Source of the DNA: JANXUC01 sp043782485
Lineage (GTDB): Bacteria > Acidobacteriota > Terriglobia > Terriglobales > Acidobacteriaceae
NCBI GenBank assembly: GCA_043782485.1
Contig: JAYWAL010000007.1
Location: forward strand, 49,153 to 113,152
DNA length: 64,000 nt
Reading direction: 5' to 3'
A program made the position numbers and the translations under genes. Positions 34,987 to 44,296 of this stretch are shown here, one piece after another. Within the stretch, counting starts at the first letter, position 1. Each line of letters starts with the position of its first letter. Under the pieces are notes generated by a model. That model made no database searches. It had not been told where the DNA came from and saw only the letters and a list, made by a program, of their open reading frames with translations.

Positions 34987-35325
34987 TTAGGTTGGATGTC
35001 GCTCGTAAGAGGCGGTCATGAGAGCGAGATCTTCTACGGATATCCACCCTGACTTCGCTTTATGGATATGCGCGCGGTCAGTCCAAAAACTCACCATACA
35101 AGTGATCTTGGTCCCACAGATCGCGTTAGCTGCTAGCTGGTAGTTTTCGCGATCGCGCTGTTTTGCTTCCGGGACGACCACCAGATCCATCGTCCCTCCA
35201 GACCCATTCGGCTCTGACCGCACCACTTCCCAATCCTGCCGGGGAGGCTTTGACTGCGGAGCCGCGATTCCTGAGAGCAGTAGCACCAACCCGAGTCCCC
35301 TGCGCGTACGTGCATGGTAGCTCAA
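34987..35325 (-). CDS. Small putative secreted protein
   Basis: The 112-residue product has a basic start and a short hydrophobic segment (RRGLGLVLLLSGIAAPQ, about 8-24) that fits a signal peptide. It is followed by a polar domain with two Cys (NAICGTKITCMVSFW) that could form a disulfide outside the cytoplasm. No family was recognised. It is flanked by the repeat at 34683 and divergent argS. Base composition resembles its neighbours. Confidence 0.6.
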   Translation of the reverse strand: MSYHARTRRGLGLVLLLSGIAAPQSKPPRQDWEVVRSEPNGSGGTMDLVVVPEAKQRDRENYQLAANAICGTKITCMVSFWTDRAHIHKAKSGWISVEDLALMTASYERHPT

Positions 35326-35440
35326 ATCAGTAGCGCTGCCGATAATGTACAGATCGCAACCGCACTCACAGTCCTCCCGGTTTGAGGCTCAAGCGACGTT
35401 TGTTACAATCGCTTTTCCCGCAATCACCTAGAGGAGCGTC

Positions 35441-37453
35441 TTGTACCGCAATCTGCAACGCAACCTAGCCGCCCACGTCCGCGAATTCCTGCGCCAAAAA
35501 TACGATCTCGAAGTCGCGAATGTCTCCATCGAGCAGCCTCCGAACGTTGAGCTAGGCGAGTACGCTCTCACGCTGGCTTTCGAACTAGCCAAAAAGCTCC
35601 GCAAGGCTCCCAAGAAAATCGCCGAAGAAATTGCCGAAGGCCTGGGCGCGCTTCCGGGCATTGAGAAAATATTCAAGATCGAAGTGGCAGGCGTAGGCTA
35701 CATCAACATCCGCGTGAATCGCGCCACCGTCGCGGCGGCCGTAGCTGCCGACGAAAAGCCGCCTGTAGAAATCCCCGCAGGGAAGGTGTTGGTCGAGCAC
35801 TCCAGCATCAACCCCAACAAAGCCGCGCACGTCGGCCATCTGCGCAACGCTATTCTCGGCGACACCTTCGTCCGCCTGCTCCGCGCTGCGGGCCGCACGG
35901 TCGATGTGCAGAACTACATCGACAACACCGGCGTCCAAGTCGCCGATGTCATCGTGGGCTTCCTCCGCATCGAAAAGAAATCTCGCGCCGAAATCGAAGC
36001 GCTCGTGAAAGCTCCGCGCTTCGACTACTACTGCTGGGACCTCTACGCTCGAGTCGCGCAGTGGTACGAGGCCGCGAAAGAAAACCGCGCTCGACGCGCC
36101 GAGGTCCTCCACGATCTCGAAACTGGTAACAACGAAACCTCCGCCATCGCTGAACTCGTCGCCACCGCCGTCCTGCGCCGCCATCTTGAGACCATGGACC
36201 GCCTCGACATTCAATACGACTTTCTCCCAAGAGAGAGCGAAATCCTGCACCTGCATTTCTGGGCCGCCGCCTTCGAGCGCCTGAAGGACGAAGGCGTTCT
36301 AGCTTTCGAAACCGAAGGCAAGAACAATGGCTGCTGGGTCATGCGCCGCGCCGGTCTCGCCCCCAAGCAGGATGCCGAAGCCTCAGCTGCCGCCACCCTC
36401 GAAGGCATGCCCGAAGACCCCGCAGCCTCGCCCACCGAAATTGCTGAGGACGACCAAAAAGTCATCGTCCGCTCCAACGGCACCGTCGGCTACGTCGGCA
36501 AAGACATTGCGTACCATATGTGGAAATTTGGCCTGCTCGGCAAAGACTTCGGCTACGGCAAATTCCACCGCTACGCCAGCGGCCAGCAATGCTGGATTTC
36601 GGCCATCCAAGGCGAATCCGATCATCCTCACTTCGGCGACGTCGCCGAAATCTACAACGTAATCGACGCCCGCCAATCCGAAGCGCAGAACACCGTAATC
36701 GAAGCCCTCCGCGGCCTAGGCCACAGCGAAAAGGCCGACCACTACACCCACTTCTCCTACGAAATGGTCGCGCTAACCCCGCGCTGCGCCGAAGAACTCG
36801 GCTACCAGCTCTCCGACGAAGACAAAGGCCGCTCCTATATAGAAGTCTCAGGCCGCAAAGGGTTCGGCGTAAAAGCCGACGACCTCCTCGATCGCCTAAT
36901 CGCGTCTGCACAAAAAGAAGTAGACTCCCGCCACCCCGAACTCGCCGAAGCCGAGCGCCAGGAAACCGCCCGCCTCATCGCCGTCGGCGCGCTTCGCTTC
37001 TTCATGCTTAAGTTCACCAAACCCTCCGTCATCGCCTTCGACTTCAAGGAAGCCCTCAGCTTCGAGGGCGAGACCGGGCCCTACGTCCAATACGCCGTAG
37101 TCCGCGCCACTAACATCTTCCGCAAAGGCGGCCTCGACCCCGATACCTTCTCCCCAACCGGAATCGACTTCGCCAAATACCTCACCGACAACGAACTCTG
37201 GTCCCTCTGGCTCGCAGCATCCCGCACCTCACTGGTGGTCGAACAATGCATCACCACCTCCGAGCCCGCCTACGCCGCCAAACACGCTTTCCAACTGGCG
37301 CAAATGTTCAATTCCTTCTACCACCACCACCCCATCCTGGCTGAGGAAGATGCCAGCCGGAAGCTGTTCCTGCTAGCCACAGCCTCCGTCGTGCGAAGGG
37401 AACTCGTGCGCGTGCTCGGCTTCCTCGGCATGCCGGTTCCGCCCGTCATGTAA
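35441..37453 (+). CDS. argS: Arginyl-tRNA synthetase
   Basis: ArgS charges tRNA-Arg. The 670-residue class I enzyme has the N-terminal Add1 domain (about 1-100), the HIGH-like HVGH in INPNKAAHVGHLRNAILGD and the catalytic core with VDVQNYIDNTG. The C-terminal DALR anticodon-binding domain ends with LGFLGMPVPPVM. It is longer than the common 550-590 residues, with an acidic Ala/Pro insertion around residues 308-345 (DAEASAAATLEGMPEDPAA) before VRSNGTVGYVGKDIAYH. The start is TTG, with GAGGAG four bases upstream. Confidence 0.96.
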   Translation: MYRNLQRNLAAHVREFLRQKYDLEVANVSIEQPPNVELGEYALTLAFELAKKLRKAPKKIAEEIAEGLGALPGIEKIFKIEVAGVGYINIRVNRATVAAAVAADEKPPVEIPAGKVLVEHSSINPNKAAHVGHLRNAILGDTFVRLLRAAGRTVDVQNYIDNTGVQVADVIVGFLRIEKKSRAEIEALVKAPRFDYYCWDLYARVAQWYEAAKENRARRAEVLHDLETGNNETSAIAELVATAVLRRHLETMDRLDIQYDFLPRESEILHLHFWAAAFERLKDEGVLAFETEGKNNGCWVMRRAGLAPKQDAEASAAATLEGMPEDPAASPTEIAEDDQKVIVRSNGTVGYVGKDIAYHMWKFGLLGKDFGYGKFHRYASGQQCWISAIQGESDHPHFGDVAEIYNVIDARQSEAQNTVIEALRGLGHSEKADHYTHFSYEMVALTPRCAEELGYQLSDEDKGRSYIEVSGRKGFGVKADDLLDRLIASAQKEVDSRHPELAEAERQETARLIAVGALRFFMLKFTKPSVIAFDFKEALSFEGETGPYVQYAVVRATNIFRKGGLDPDTFSPTGIDFAKYLTDNELWSLWLAASRTSLVVEQCITTSEPAYAAKHAFQLAQMFNSFYHHHPILAEEDASRKLFLLATASVVRRELVRVLGFLGMPVPPVM

Positions 37454-37498
37454 TTCGTCCCGCCGTTCCTGCTACCTTCTAGAAGAACCCCAATCGAT

Positions 37499-37574
37499 TT
37501 GTCATTCCGAACGTAGCAAGGAATCTGCTCCAGCGTGTGGTTCAGCGAATTTCTCGCGGCGCTCGGAATGACAA
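37499..37574. repeat. GTCATTCCGA-type inverted repeat
   Basis: TTGTCATTCCGAACGTAGCA at 37499 is paired with CGCTCGGAATGACAA ending at 37574. It resembles the dispersed family A ends, with the spacer GCAAGGAATCTGCTC matching GGAGGAATCCGCTC in the copies at 58283 and 59180. It fills most of the argS-patatin spacer. Confidence 0.7.
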
Positions 37575-37623
37575 CTGATGGGTTTTCCGCTCATCTGCAT
37601 TCCGTTTTACGTGGAGAGGTTCG

Positions 37624-39834
37624 ATGTCGTTTCGCGCTCGCACTCGCACCCGAGTCCTACCAACCATACTTCTGTTACTGACCGTCGGCTCCATTCCTGG
37701 CCCCGCCTGGACACAGGAAGCTCCCCAGCGGCCCAAAATTGCGCTAGTTCTCAGCGGCGGCGGCGCGCGCGGTTTTGCCCACGTCGGCGTCTTGGAATGG
37801 CTGGAGGAGCACCGCATTCCCGTGGACATCGTCACCGGCACCAGCATGGGCGGCCTGATTGGCGGCATGTATGCCACCGGCATGACGGCCACCGAGGCGC
37901 ACAAGTTCATCACCGCCATTGATTGGGACACGGCCCTGCTGCCCGAGCCAAACTACGATGAACTCGCCTACCGCCGAAAAGAGGACCGCCGCGCCTACCA
38001 GCTCGGCATCGAGTTGGGGTTGAAGCACGGCCTTACCGGCCCCAACGGCTTCAACGCCGGCCATGGCGTGGCTCTTCTCTTTGACCGGGCGGCCTATGGA
38101 TATTCTGAAATTAAAACGTTCAACGATCTCCCCATCCCCTTTCGCTGTGTTGCCACGGATCTGATCACCGGCAACAAAGTAGTCCTGGATGACGGGTCTC
38201 TCACCGTGGCGCTCCGGGCGACCATGGCCATTCCCGGTGTTTTTACGCCCGTGGATTTGGGCGACAAAGTTTTAGTCGATGGCGGTCTTGTCGATAACAT
38301 TCCCACCGATGTAGCGCGCGAAATGGGCGCGCAAATGGTGATCGCAGTGGATGTGGCCTCCGCGTTGGCGCCGCGCAGTGAGCTGCAAACACTGGGCGGC
38401 GTCATTGCGCAAACGCTGGATATCGTGACCCTGGAGAACGAGCGTCGCGGCTTGGCGCTGGCTAATGTCATCATCGCCCCCGATCTTGGCAAGTTCACGG
38501 CCGCGGATTTCTACAGCGCTGAGCAAATCATGCGCCGCGGCTATGAAGCGGCCGATAAGAACATGGCGGCCCTGATGCCCTATGCGCTCACGGAAGAACT
38601 GTGGCAGCAGCACTTGCAGCAGCGTTACGCCCGCAAACACATTCCTGGCACCAAGATTGAAAAGGTTGAGATTGTCGGCCTCACGGGCGGAGAAAAACAA
38701 CGTCTGGAAGAGACCCTGGAGCCATTTTCCGGGGAAGACCTGGATGCCAAAAGTCTGGAACGAGACCTGACGCGCGCCACCGGAGAGGGCCGCTTCGATC
38801 TTCTCGGCTACGAAAGTTTTGCCACGCCCACGGGCGATGGCCTGCGCATTGTCGGGCATGAAAAGTCCTACGGCCCGCCGTTTCTCGATTTTGCCGTCAA
38901 CGTGCAAGGCTCCGGTACGGGCAACTTCGATTTCTCCGCCGGAGTCCGGATGACCATGTTCGATGTCGCCAAGCACGGCGGCGAGTGGCGCAATGACCTC
39001 GTCCTGGGCGGAGCCAGTATTCTGGAATCAGAACTCTACCAACCCATCGGGACCAGCCACTTCTTCGTGGCGCCACGCGCCTTCTATCTCAAGCAGGCCC
39101 GCGGAGCATTTCTCGGATCGCGCCAACAGGCCGAGTTTCATGACCGCCGCATGGGAGCCGGACTCGATGTGGGCTATAACTCCGGTCGCCGCAGTGAAGT
39201 TCGCGTCGGCTATGAATATTTCGATGGCACCCTTTCGACCGTGGTGGGTGCATCGCCTTCGCAACCTAACGTCAGCGGAGGCAATGGCCTGTTGCGCGCC
39301 AAGTTCGTCTTCGAAGGCCAGGACAACCCCAACATTCCCAGCCGCGGTGCCCGCTGGACCGTGGAACTCGATCACATCATCCACGCGCCGCAAACGCCCC
39401 ATTCCTTTGAGCAGCTCAATCTCACGGGCTCGCAGTTCATTCCGGTATCGCGCAAAGGATCGGCGTTTATTTCCGCCGCGTTCGGTACCAGCTTCAATGA
39501 CACGGCGGGATATTTCCAGAAATTTTCACTCGGAGGCCCATTTCGCCTGGGCGCCTACAGCCGGGATGAATTTTTCGGCAACCACTATGCCTACGCCTCA
39601 GTCGGCTATCGGCATGAGTTGTTTCGTTTACCGGTACTGGTCGGAAAAAAAATCTATGCGGTGGGAACTTGGGAGTCTGGGTCGGCGTTTGAGGCGTTCG
39701 ATCACTTTTCCGTTCGCCACAGCATGAACCTGGGCGTACTCGCGGAAACCATTTTCGGCCCCGTGGCCATTGCTGGCAGCGTCAGTCCCACAGGACGGGC
39801 CAAGGTGAATTTCTCGGTGGGCCGATTGTTTTAG
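37624..39834 (+). CDS. Patatin-like phospholipase with outer-membrane beta-barrel
   Basis: The 736-residue protein starts with a signal peptide (to about residue 30, AWTQ). The patatin domain follows, with oxyanion loop GGGARG (45-50), nucleophile Ser74 in GTSMG and catalytic Asp219 in VDGGLVDNIP. A POTRA-like domain (about 340-395, KIEKVEIVGLTGGEKQRLEE) leads into a BamA/Omp85-type barrel ending in NFSVGRLF with the terminal Phe typical of barrels. This matches the PlpD-type V-d architecture, in which the lipase is exported through its own barrel. GGAGAGG lies just before the ATG. Confidence 0.92.
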   Translation: MSFRARTRTRVLPTILLLLTVGSIPGPAWTQEAPQRPKIALVLSGGGARGFAHVGVLEWLEEHRIPVDIVTGTSMGGLIGGMYATGMTATEAHKFITAIDWDTALLPEPNYDELAYRRKEDRRAYQLGIELGLKHGLTGPNGFNAGHGVALLFDRAAYGYSEIKTFNDLPIPFRCVATDLITGNKVVLDDGSLTVALRATMAIPGVFTPVDLGDKVLVDGGLVDNIPTDVAREMGAQMVIAVDVASALAPRSELQTLGGVIAQTLDIVTLENERRGLALANVIIAPDLGKFTAADFYSAEQIMRRGYEAADKNMAALMPYALTEELWQQHLQQRYARKHIPGTKIEKVEIVGLTGGEKQRLEETLEPFSGEDLDAKSLERDLTRATGEGRFDLLGYESFATPTGDGLRIVGHEKSYGPPFLDFAVNVQGSGTGNFDFSAGVRMTMFDVAKHGGEWRNDLVLGGASILESELYQPIGTSHFFVAPRAFYLKQARGAFLGSRQQAEFHDRRMGAGLDVGYNSGRRSEVRVGYEYFDGTLSTVVGASPSQPNVSGGNGLLRAKFVFEGQDNPNIPSRGARWTVELDHIIHAPQTPHSFEQLNLTGSQFIPVSRKGSAFISAAFGTSFNDTAGYFQKFSLGGPFRLGAYSRDEFFGNHYAYASVGYRHELFRLPVLVGKKIYAVGTWESGSAFEAFDHFSVRHSMNLGVLAETIFGPVAIAGSVSPTGRAKVNFSVGRLF

Positions 39835-39873
39835 ACGCCGTTTTGAAGCACCTGCTTGGGTGTGTACTTGAGG

Positions 39874-39907
39874 TGCCCCGTCCTTGTGGCTTTAGCCACA
39901 GTGCGGG
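39874..39907. repeat. Short hairpin related to family B
   Basis: GGTGCCCCGTCCTTGTGGC begins a stem whose other side is GCCACAGTGCGGGG, followed by ATTTT. The first 14 bases match the left arm at 34684. It could also act as a terminator for the patatin gene. Confidence 0.55.
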
Positions 39908-40032
39908 GATTTTCCGCAGACATGTGACCACAGAATCACCCACTCACTAGCTGCGTCGCGGCCGCCCCAGGCAACATCGCTAGCCCAACCCGCATCTCAT
40001 TACTATCGAGATTGGGATGGGAGGTTGCAAAC

Positions 40033-40491
40033 ATGAAAAAGCATATAGCTTTATTCGCTGTGGCGGCCACGTTGATGACGATGCTCGTCACGACCTTGGC
40101 GGTGGCCGAATCTGCGCCATTCCCTGGGATTTTTCGCAATGCTCGTTTCGTTTATGTAACCAGCTTTGACGGCTCGCAGTGGAATTCCAACGTGTTGCCG
40201 GAGGATCGCGCAGCCATTGGTGAAGTTCAAGACGCAATTCGCGACTGGGGACACTTGACCGTTGTCCAGGAGCTGCGGGATGCTGACATGATTCTGGTCG
40301 TGCAACGGCGCGGCTCGGAAGATGAACTAGCAGTTTTTGACCCAAACATGGGCCGCAGCGCGAACTACTTGTGGCGCGTAATGGCACGCGGTGGGCTCGA
40401 TAAAGGCGAGATGCCACTGTTCCGTCAGTTCCGCGACGCATTCGAAAAGTCTGTACCTGCGGAAAAAGCTCAAGAAAAAGTTAAGAAGTAA
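40033..40491 (+). CDS. Small secreted protein of unknown function
   Basis: The 152-residue protein begins with a signal peptide (MKKHIALFAVAATLMTMLVT, cleavage near AVAES). The mature part is compact (FPGIFRNARFVYVTSFDG, EVQDAIRDWGHLTVVQELRDADMILVVQRRGSEDE) and ends Lys-rich. The alternating ADMILVV strand recalls small periplasmic lipoprotein-like folds, but no family is recognised. ATG at 40033 was chosen because GGGAGG lies 8 bases upstream; the frame could start 7 codons earlier. It converges with pepA. Confidence 0.75.
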   Translation: MKKHIALFAVAATLMTMLVTTLAVAESAPFPGIFRNARFVYVTSFDGSQWNSNVLPEDRAAIGEVQDAIRDWGHLTVVQELRDADMILVVQRRGSEDELAVFDPNMGRSANYLWRVMARGGLDKGEMPLFRQFRDAFEKSVPAEKAQEKVKK

Positions 40492-40532
40492 GCGAATCGC
40501 ATCGACGTTAAATCGAACGTTAAGACGTTAAA

Positions 40533-40589
40533 AAGCCACGGTGCCGGTCCAGCGATCCAACCAGATCGCCAGACTGTCCACCGTGGCTT
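40533..40589 (-). terminator. Long hairpin terminator downstream of pepA
   Basis: Outer arms AAGCCACGGTG and CACCGTGGCTT are perfectly complementary (11 bp), with an inner partly paired stem (AGCGATC/GATCGC). Read on the minus strand, the stem ends in CTTTTTAAC, the T-run expected for intrinsic termination. It lies 67 bases after the pepA stop and may also slow the convergent gene. Confidence 0.7.
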
Positions 40590-40655
40590 AGTTGTTTTGG
40601 TTCGTAAGTTGTGGTTCGTGCAGGGACGGCCGCCCTCAGCCGTCCGGCAAATCAT

Positions 40656-42149
40656 CTAGCCCCTCGCAAATTCCACAATCGACCGCAACGCAATTCCCGA
40701 AGGCCCCTTGGCAATCCAGGGCTTCCCGTCTTCAATCCAGGTCGTCCCGGCAATGTCGAGATGAATCCAAGGCGTATCCTCAACGAACTCTTTCAGGAAC
40801 ATTGCCGCCGTAATCGCCCCACCATACCGCCCGCCTGAATTGATGATGTCGGCAATGTTCGAGCGAATCAGCTCGCGGTATTCCTCATCCAGCGGCAGGC
40901 GCCACATCTTTTCGCCCTGCGCATTTTGCGCTTTCTGGAAACGCTCATAAAGCGCGTCGTTGTTGCAGAAAATGCCCGCATGAATCTGCCCCAGCGCCAC
41001 CACCACAGCGCCGGTCAAAGTCGCAGCGTCAATCAACTCCGTGCAACCCAGCTGGCGCGCATAGTGCAAACCGTCCGCTAGCACCAGCCGACCTTCCGCA
41101 TCGGTGTTGATGATCTCAATCGCCTTGCCAGACATGGCAATCTGCACGTCGCCTGGCTTCTGTGCCTTGCCGGACGGCATATTCTCGGTGGCGCACACAA
41201 TGCCAATTACTTTGCGTTTCGGCTTCAGCAGCGCAATTGCCCTCATGGCACCGAGCATGGTCGCTCCGCCAGCCATGTCGTACTTCATTTTCTCCATGCC
41301 GTCAGCGGGCTTGATGGAAATACCGCCCGTATCGAACGTCACGCCCTTACCCACAAGGCCCAGAACGGGTCCAGTGGCATCCGCAGGCTCGTAGCGCAGG
41401 ACGATCAGGGCTGGCGGCTCATCTGAGCCTTGCGCCACGCTCCAGAAGGCTCCCATCTTGAGTTCCTTGATCTTGTCCGCGCCAAACACCTCACACTTTA
41501 TCCCGACTTCCTCGGCCATCTTGCGCGCGCGCTCACCCAGGATCGTCGGCGTCATGCGGTTGCTGGGCTCGTTGATCAGGTCGCGGGAAAAGTTCAGCGA
41601 GTCGCCCAGAATGCGACCCTCATCCATCGCCTGCTGCAACTTGGCGGGATCGCCCGCCGAAAGCACGTTCACCGTCTGGAGGCTTTGGTCCTTGCGGTCG
41701 GTCTTGTAGGTGTCGGAGTCGAAATCGGCGATGTAGAGGCCTTCCACGATGGTGCGAACGGCCAGTTCGGCAGGCAGGGAATTCGGGGGCGCAACAAAGG
41801 CGAAGTTGCGGATGTTCTTAGCCTTCAACGTCCGCGCCGCAGCCCCGGCTACGCGCCGCAGGTCGGCATTGGAAAAGGTCTTGGCTTTGCCTCCCCCGAC
41901 CAGCAGCAACCGCTTGGCTTTCAGTTTGCCGGGAGCATGTACCAGCGTGGTCTCGTAGAGCTTGCCAGTCACGTCTCCAGACGCGACGACGGAGGCAGCG
42001 GCCTCGAGAACGGCGGGATCGGAACTTTCCACCGAAACGGCTGGTTTGTCTTTTTCACCACGGTCTAAGACCACAACGGCGAGGCATTCGGTTTCAAAAG
42101 TCGAAGGGCTGGCGGAGGAGTTGGAGGAAAATGGCATCTTCATGGTCAT
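40656..42149 (-). CDS. pepA: Leucyl aminopeptidase (M17 family)
   Basis: PepA is a hexameric two-metal exopeptidase. The 497-residue protein has an N-terminal macro-like domain (1-170) and the catalytic C-terminal domain. The metal and active-site segments are present: GKGVTFDTGG, ISIKPADGMEKMKYDMAGG and NTDAEGRLVLADGL, the M17 signature. No signal peptide is present, so it is cytoplasmic. A hairpin terminator follows the stop. In other bacteria PepA can also bind DNA; nothing here tests that. Confidence 0.97.
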   Translation of the reverse strand: MTMKMPFSSNSSASPSTFETECLAVVVLDRGEKDKPAVSVESSDPAVLEAAASVVASGDVTGKLYETTLVHAPGKLKAKRLLLVGGGKAKTFSNADLRRVAGAAARTLKAKNIRNFAFVAPPNSLPAELAVRTIVEGLYIADFDSDTYKTDRKDQSLQTVNVLSAGDPAKLQQAMDEGRILGDSLNFSRDLINEPSNRMTPTILGERARKMAEEVGIKCEVFGADKIKELKMGAFWSVAQGSDEPPALIVLRYEPADATGPVLGLVGKGVTFDTGGISIKPADGMEKMKYDMAGGATMLGAMRAIALLKPKRKVIGIVCATENMPSGKAQKPGDVQIAMSGKAIEIINTDAEGRLVLADGLHYARQLGCTELIDAATLTGAVVVALGQIHAGIFCNNDALYERFQKAQNAQGEKMWRLPLDEEYRELIRSNIADIINSGGRYGGAITAAMFLKEFVEDTPWIHLDIAGTTWIEDGKPWIAKGPSGIALRSIVEFARG

Positions 42150-42369
42150 ACCCTTAGTATCGGGCGTATGTCATTACAAATGCAAGGCAGTAAGGAGCTG
42201 CGGGGTACAAGGCCCTGGGAGGGTCCAACCGATCTAAAGCAGCACCGTGGCATGGACTGCAACTTTCAACCTCGTCAGGCCAAGGCTCTGCAAGGTGTGC
42301 TCGAATACGAACCTGATGGGTGGCTTGCAGCACTGTCTCAAGGCCTCCCTGTGCCGAACCGTTCACCGC

Positions 42370-43059
42370 TCATCGGTTGGGGTCGAAGCTGAGGCTGACT
42401 TCGGTGATGGTGCGCGAACGACTCGGACTGTAAGTCCAGTGCTTCACGGCAGCGATGGCGGCGTCGCCGAGGATGGGGTTGCCGCCTAGGAGCAAGGTAT
42501 CTTCGACGTTGCCGTTGGCGGCGACGGTGACTTTCAGGCGTACTGTGCCGCCGATCCGTTTGATTTTCAGGAGGTCAGGGTAGCTGGGCTCGATGCGGTT
42601 CAAGAGCTTTCTGGAACTCACTTCCCCGAAGGAAACCTCGAGCACCTTGACGCCGTCCACGGAGGCGTTGGCCCCAACATAGCCAATGGCACCGCGGGTC
42701 TTGGCCACGTAAGCGACAACCTCTTCGTCGCTGGCTAGAATTTTGGGCATGGCGGCTTTTCCGGTGAAGACGAGCGAGCGGTAGTAGTCCTGAAGGCTAT
42801 CGTCAGACTGGCGGAGGTATTCCTTAAGGAAGGCTTCATGGGTTGGCCCTTTGCGTTCCAAAACAGGTTCGACGTGAGCGCCGTCGCGCAGGGAGTTGTG
42901 CTCCTGTAGGAAAATCGCCTTGAGCTCGGACGAGGAAACGGCGTCGGCCTTGATGCTGGGGTTGGCGATGATGCGGACCTCGGCTGCGACGACACTGGTC
43001 GGCAATGCGACGACGAAAGTAGCAACGAGATGTCTGAGTCCATTCTTAGCCGTGCGCAT
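42370..43059 (-). CDS. Periplasmic substrate-binding (PstS-like) domain fused to TonB C-terminal domain
   Basis: The 229-residue protein has a signal peptide (about 1-26, LVATFVVALPTSVVAA). A PstS-like half-domain follows: VRIIANPSIKADAVSSSELKA, YYRSLVFTGKAAMPKI and GAIGYVG. Residues about 150-229 form a TonB-C-like domain: IEPSYPDLLKIKRIGGTVRL, KVTVAANGNVEDTLLLGG and KHWTYSP. The TonB part strongly resembles the one at 5690-6046. The start at 43059 is preceded by GGGAG; the frame extends 26 codons further. It follows the porin-like gene by 16 bases in the same direction. Phosphate binding is possible but not shown. Confidence 0.82.
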   Translation of the reverse strand: MRTAKNGLRHLVATFVVALPTSVVAAEVRIIANPSIKADAVSSSELKAIFLQEHNSLRDGAHVEPVLERKGPTHEAFLKEYLRQSDDSLQDYYRSLVFTGKAAMPKILASDEEVVAYVAKTRGAIGYVGANASVDGVKVLEVSFGEVSSRKLLNRIEPSYPDLLKIKRIGGTVRLKVTVAANGNVEDTLLLGGNPILGDAAIAAVKHWTYSPSRSRTITEVSLSFDPNR

Positions 43060-43075
43060 TGCTTTGCGCTCCCTT

Positions 43076-44296
43076 CTAGAAATTGAAGCCCGTCTTGAGG
43101 ACCAGGGCGTTGGTCTTGGGCTGGAAGCCTTTTTCATTTACGAGTTCGTAAAACCCGGCTGGATACTGCGCCGGAAGCCCGAAACCATCCATGAAGTGGC
43201 CTTCAATCTTGAAGTTTGTGTAGCTGTTGAGGTCGAAGCGGGCGGCCACGACTCTGTCGTAGATGTGGCTTTTGTCTCCGCTGTGATAGGGCAGACCCGG
43301 AACCGTGAACACAGGTAGATTTATGGAGTAGCGCGAGTAGTAAGAGCCCAATTGAAACCACTTCTTGACGCGGTAGGAACCGGCCAGATAGGCACCGCGG
43401 ACATCGTTTTGCACCTCGAAGAATCCGCCAGCGATTCTCTGGTCGCGCCAATAGCGGCGCCACTCCGCATCCAATTGCAGCCTGCGAAAAGAATATCTGC
43501 CATAGAACTGATTGGCCCAATCGGCGATGGAATGCTCTTCATAGGGGGTGATGACCGTCGTTCCCGGGAGGAATGCGGTTCCTTTCCCGGAAATAGATTC
43601 GTTCAAACGAGAACCGCCAATGATCAGGCCCGGCAGAGGCGTTGTCCAGCGCAGGTCTCCTCCGTACTGCAATCCGCCGTAGCTGCTGAAGAAGATTTGG
43701 ACGCCTTTGAGTAGATAAGGGTAGCCGCCATCGTGGCTGTCTTGCCGTTGTCCGGCATAAGCAACGTAGGAAAGCGAGCCCAGAGAGTTCCTCAGCCGGA
43801 TCGTGCCGTACAGATCTCCCCCCGTGTGCGCGATGGTGGACTCCCGAAGATCGGTGGGGTAGACGCTTTGCGGAAGCAGTACGAATGGGTGCAGAAAATC
43901 CAGGTCCTGCGTATCGTTGTACAGGCCGAGCGGCGTCTTGACTTTGCCGCCGCGAACGCCGAACCAGGGTTGGAAGCGGTAGTCGGCATACGCCCAGTCG
44001 AGCGAAGGGTGCCAGCGCCCGAGCTGGCCCAGGTTGCGATCGTAGATCTGCCCGCCGATGCGGAGCTTGTGGGTGACCTGTACCGAGATATTCGCGCCGA
44101 AATCAGTAAATTGGCCGCTGCCCGTGTGGCTGGTGTTCAGTGTCAGCCAGTTGTTGTTGTCCGTATGGATGAATCCCTGCGACGCGAAGCCATGAACCTG
44201 GAATTTGCGGTGGAGTAGCGTGAAATCTTGCGCGTATAAGGAACTATGGCCGAGGCACAGGCCGACGAAGAGCAGCAGTAGCTTTTGGCGACCCAT
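43076..44296 (-). CDS. Putative outer-membrane porin-like protein
   Basis: The 406-residue protein has a signal peptide (MGRQKLLLLFVGLCLGHSSL, cleavage near YAQD). It then shows many short alternating amphipathic strands rich in aromatic and Gly residues (FRLQ..., LSYVAYAGQ, YGGLQYGGDLRW, YYSRYSINL), ending LVLKTGFNF with a terminal Phe. This is the pattern of a beta-barrel outer-membrane protein. GGGGAG lies just before the chosen ATG at 44296; the frame extends 14 codons upstream. It is followed after 16 bases by the binding-domain/TonB fusion, so the pair may form one uptake or sensing unit. Confidence 0.75.
   Translation of the reverse strand: MGRQKLLLLFVGLCLGHSSLYAQDFTLLHRKFQVHGFASQGFIHTDNNNWLTLNTSHTGSGQFTDFGANISVQVTHKLRIGGQIYDRNLGQLGRWHPSLDWAYADYRFQPWFGVRGGKVKTPLGLYNDTQDLDFLHPFVLLPQSVYPTDLRESTIAHTGGDLYGTIRLRNSLGSLSYVAYAGQRQDSHDGGYPYLLKGVQIFFSSYGGLQYGGDLRWTTPLPGLIIGGSRLNESISGKGTAFLPGTTVITPYEEHSIADWANQFYGRYSFRRLQLDAEWRRYWRDQRIAGGFFEVQNDVRGAYLAGSYRVKKWFQLGSYYSRYSINLPVFTVPGLPYHSGDKSHIYDRVVAARFDLNSYTNFKIEGHFMDGFGLPAQYPAGFYELVNEKGFQPKTNALVLKTGFNF

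Noticed and set aside
36462..36911. Long antisense frame (149 codons) inside argS
   Set aside because: Arg/Gly-rich shadow caused by codon bias of the opposite strand; argS is intact. The same applies to other long antisense frames within cheA, uvrB, the secretin and the symporter genes.
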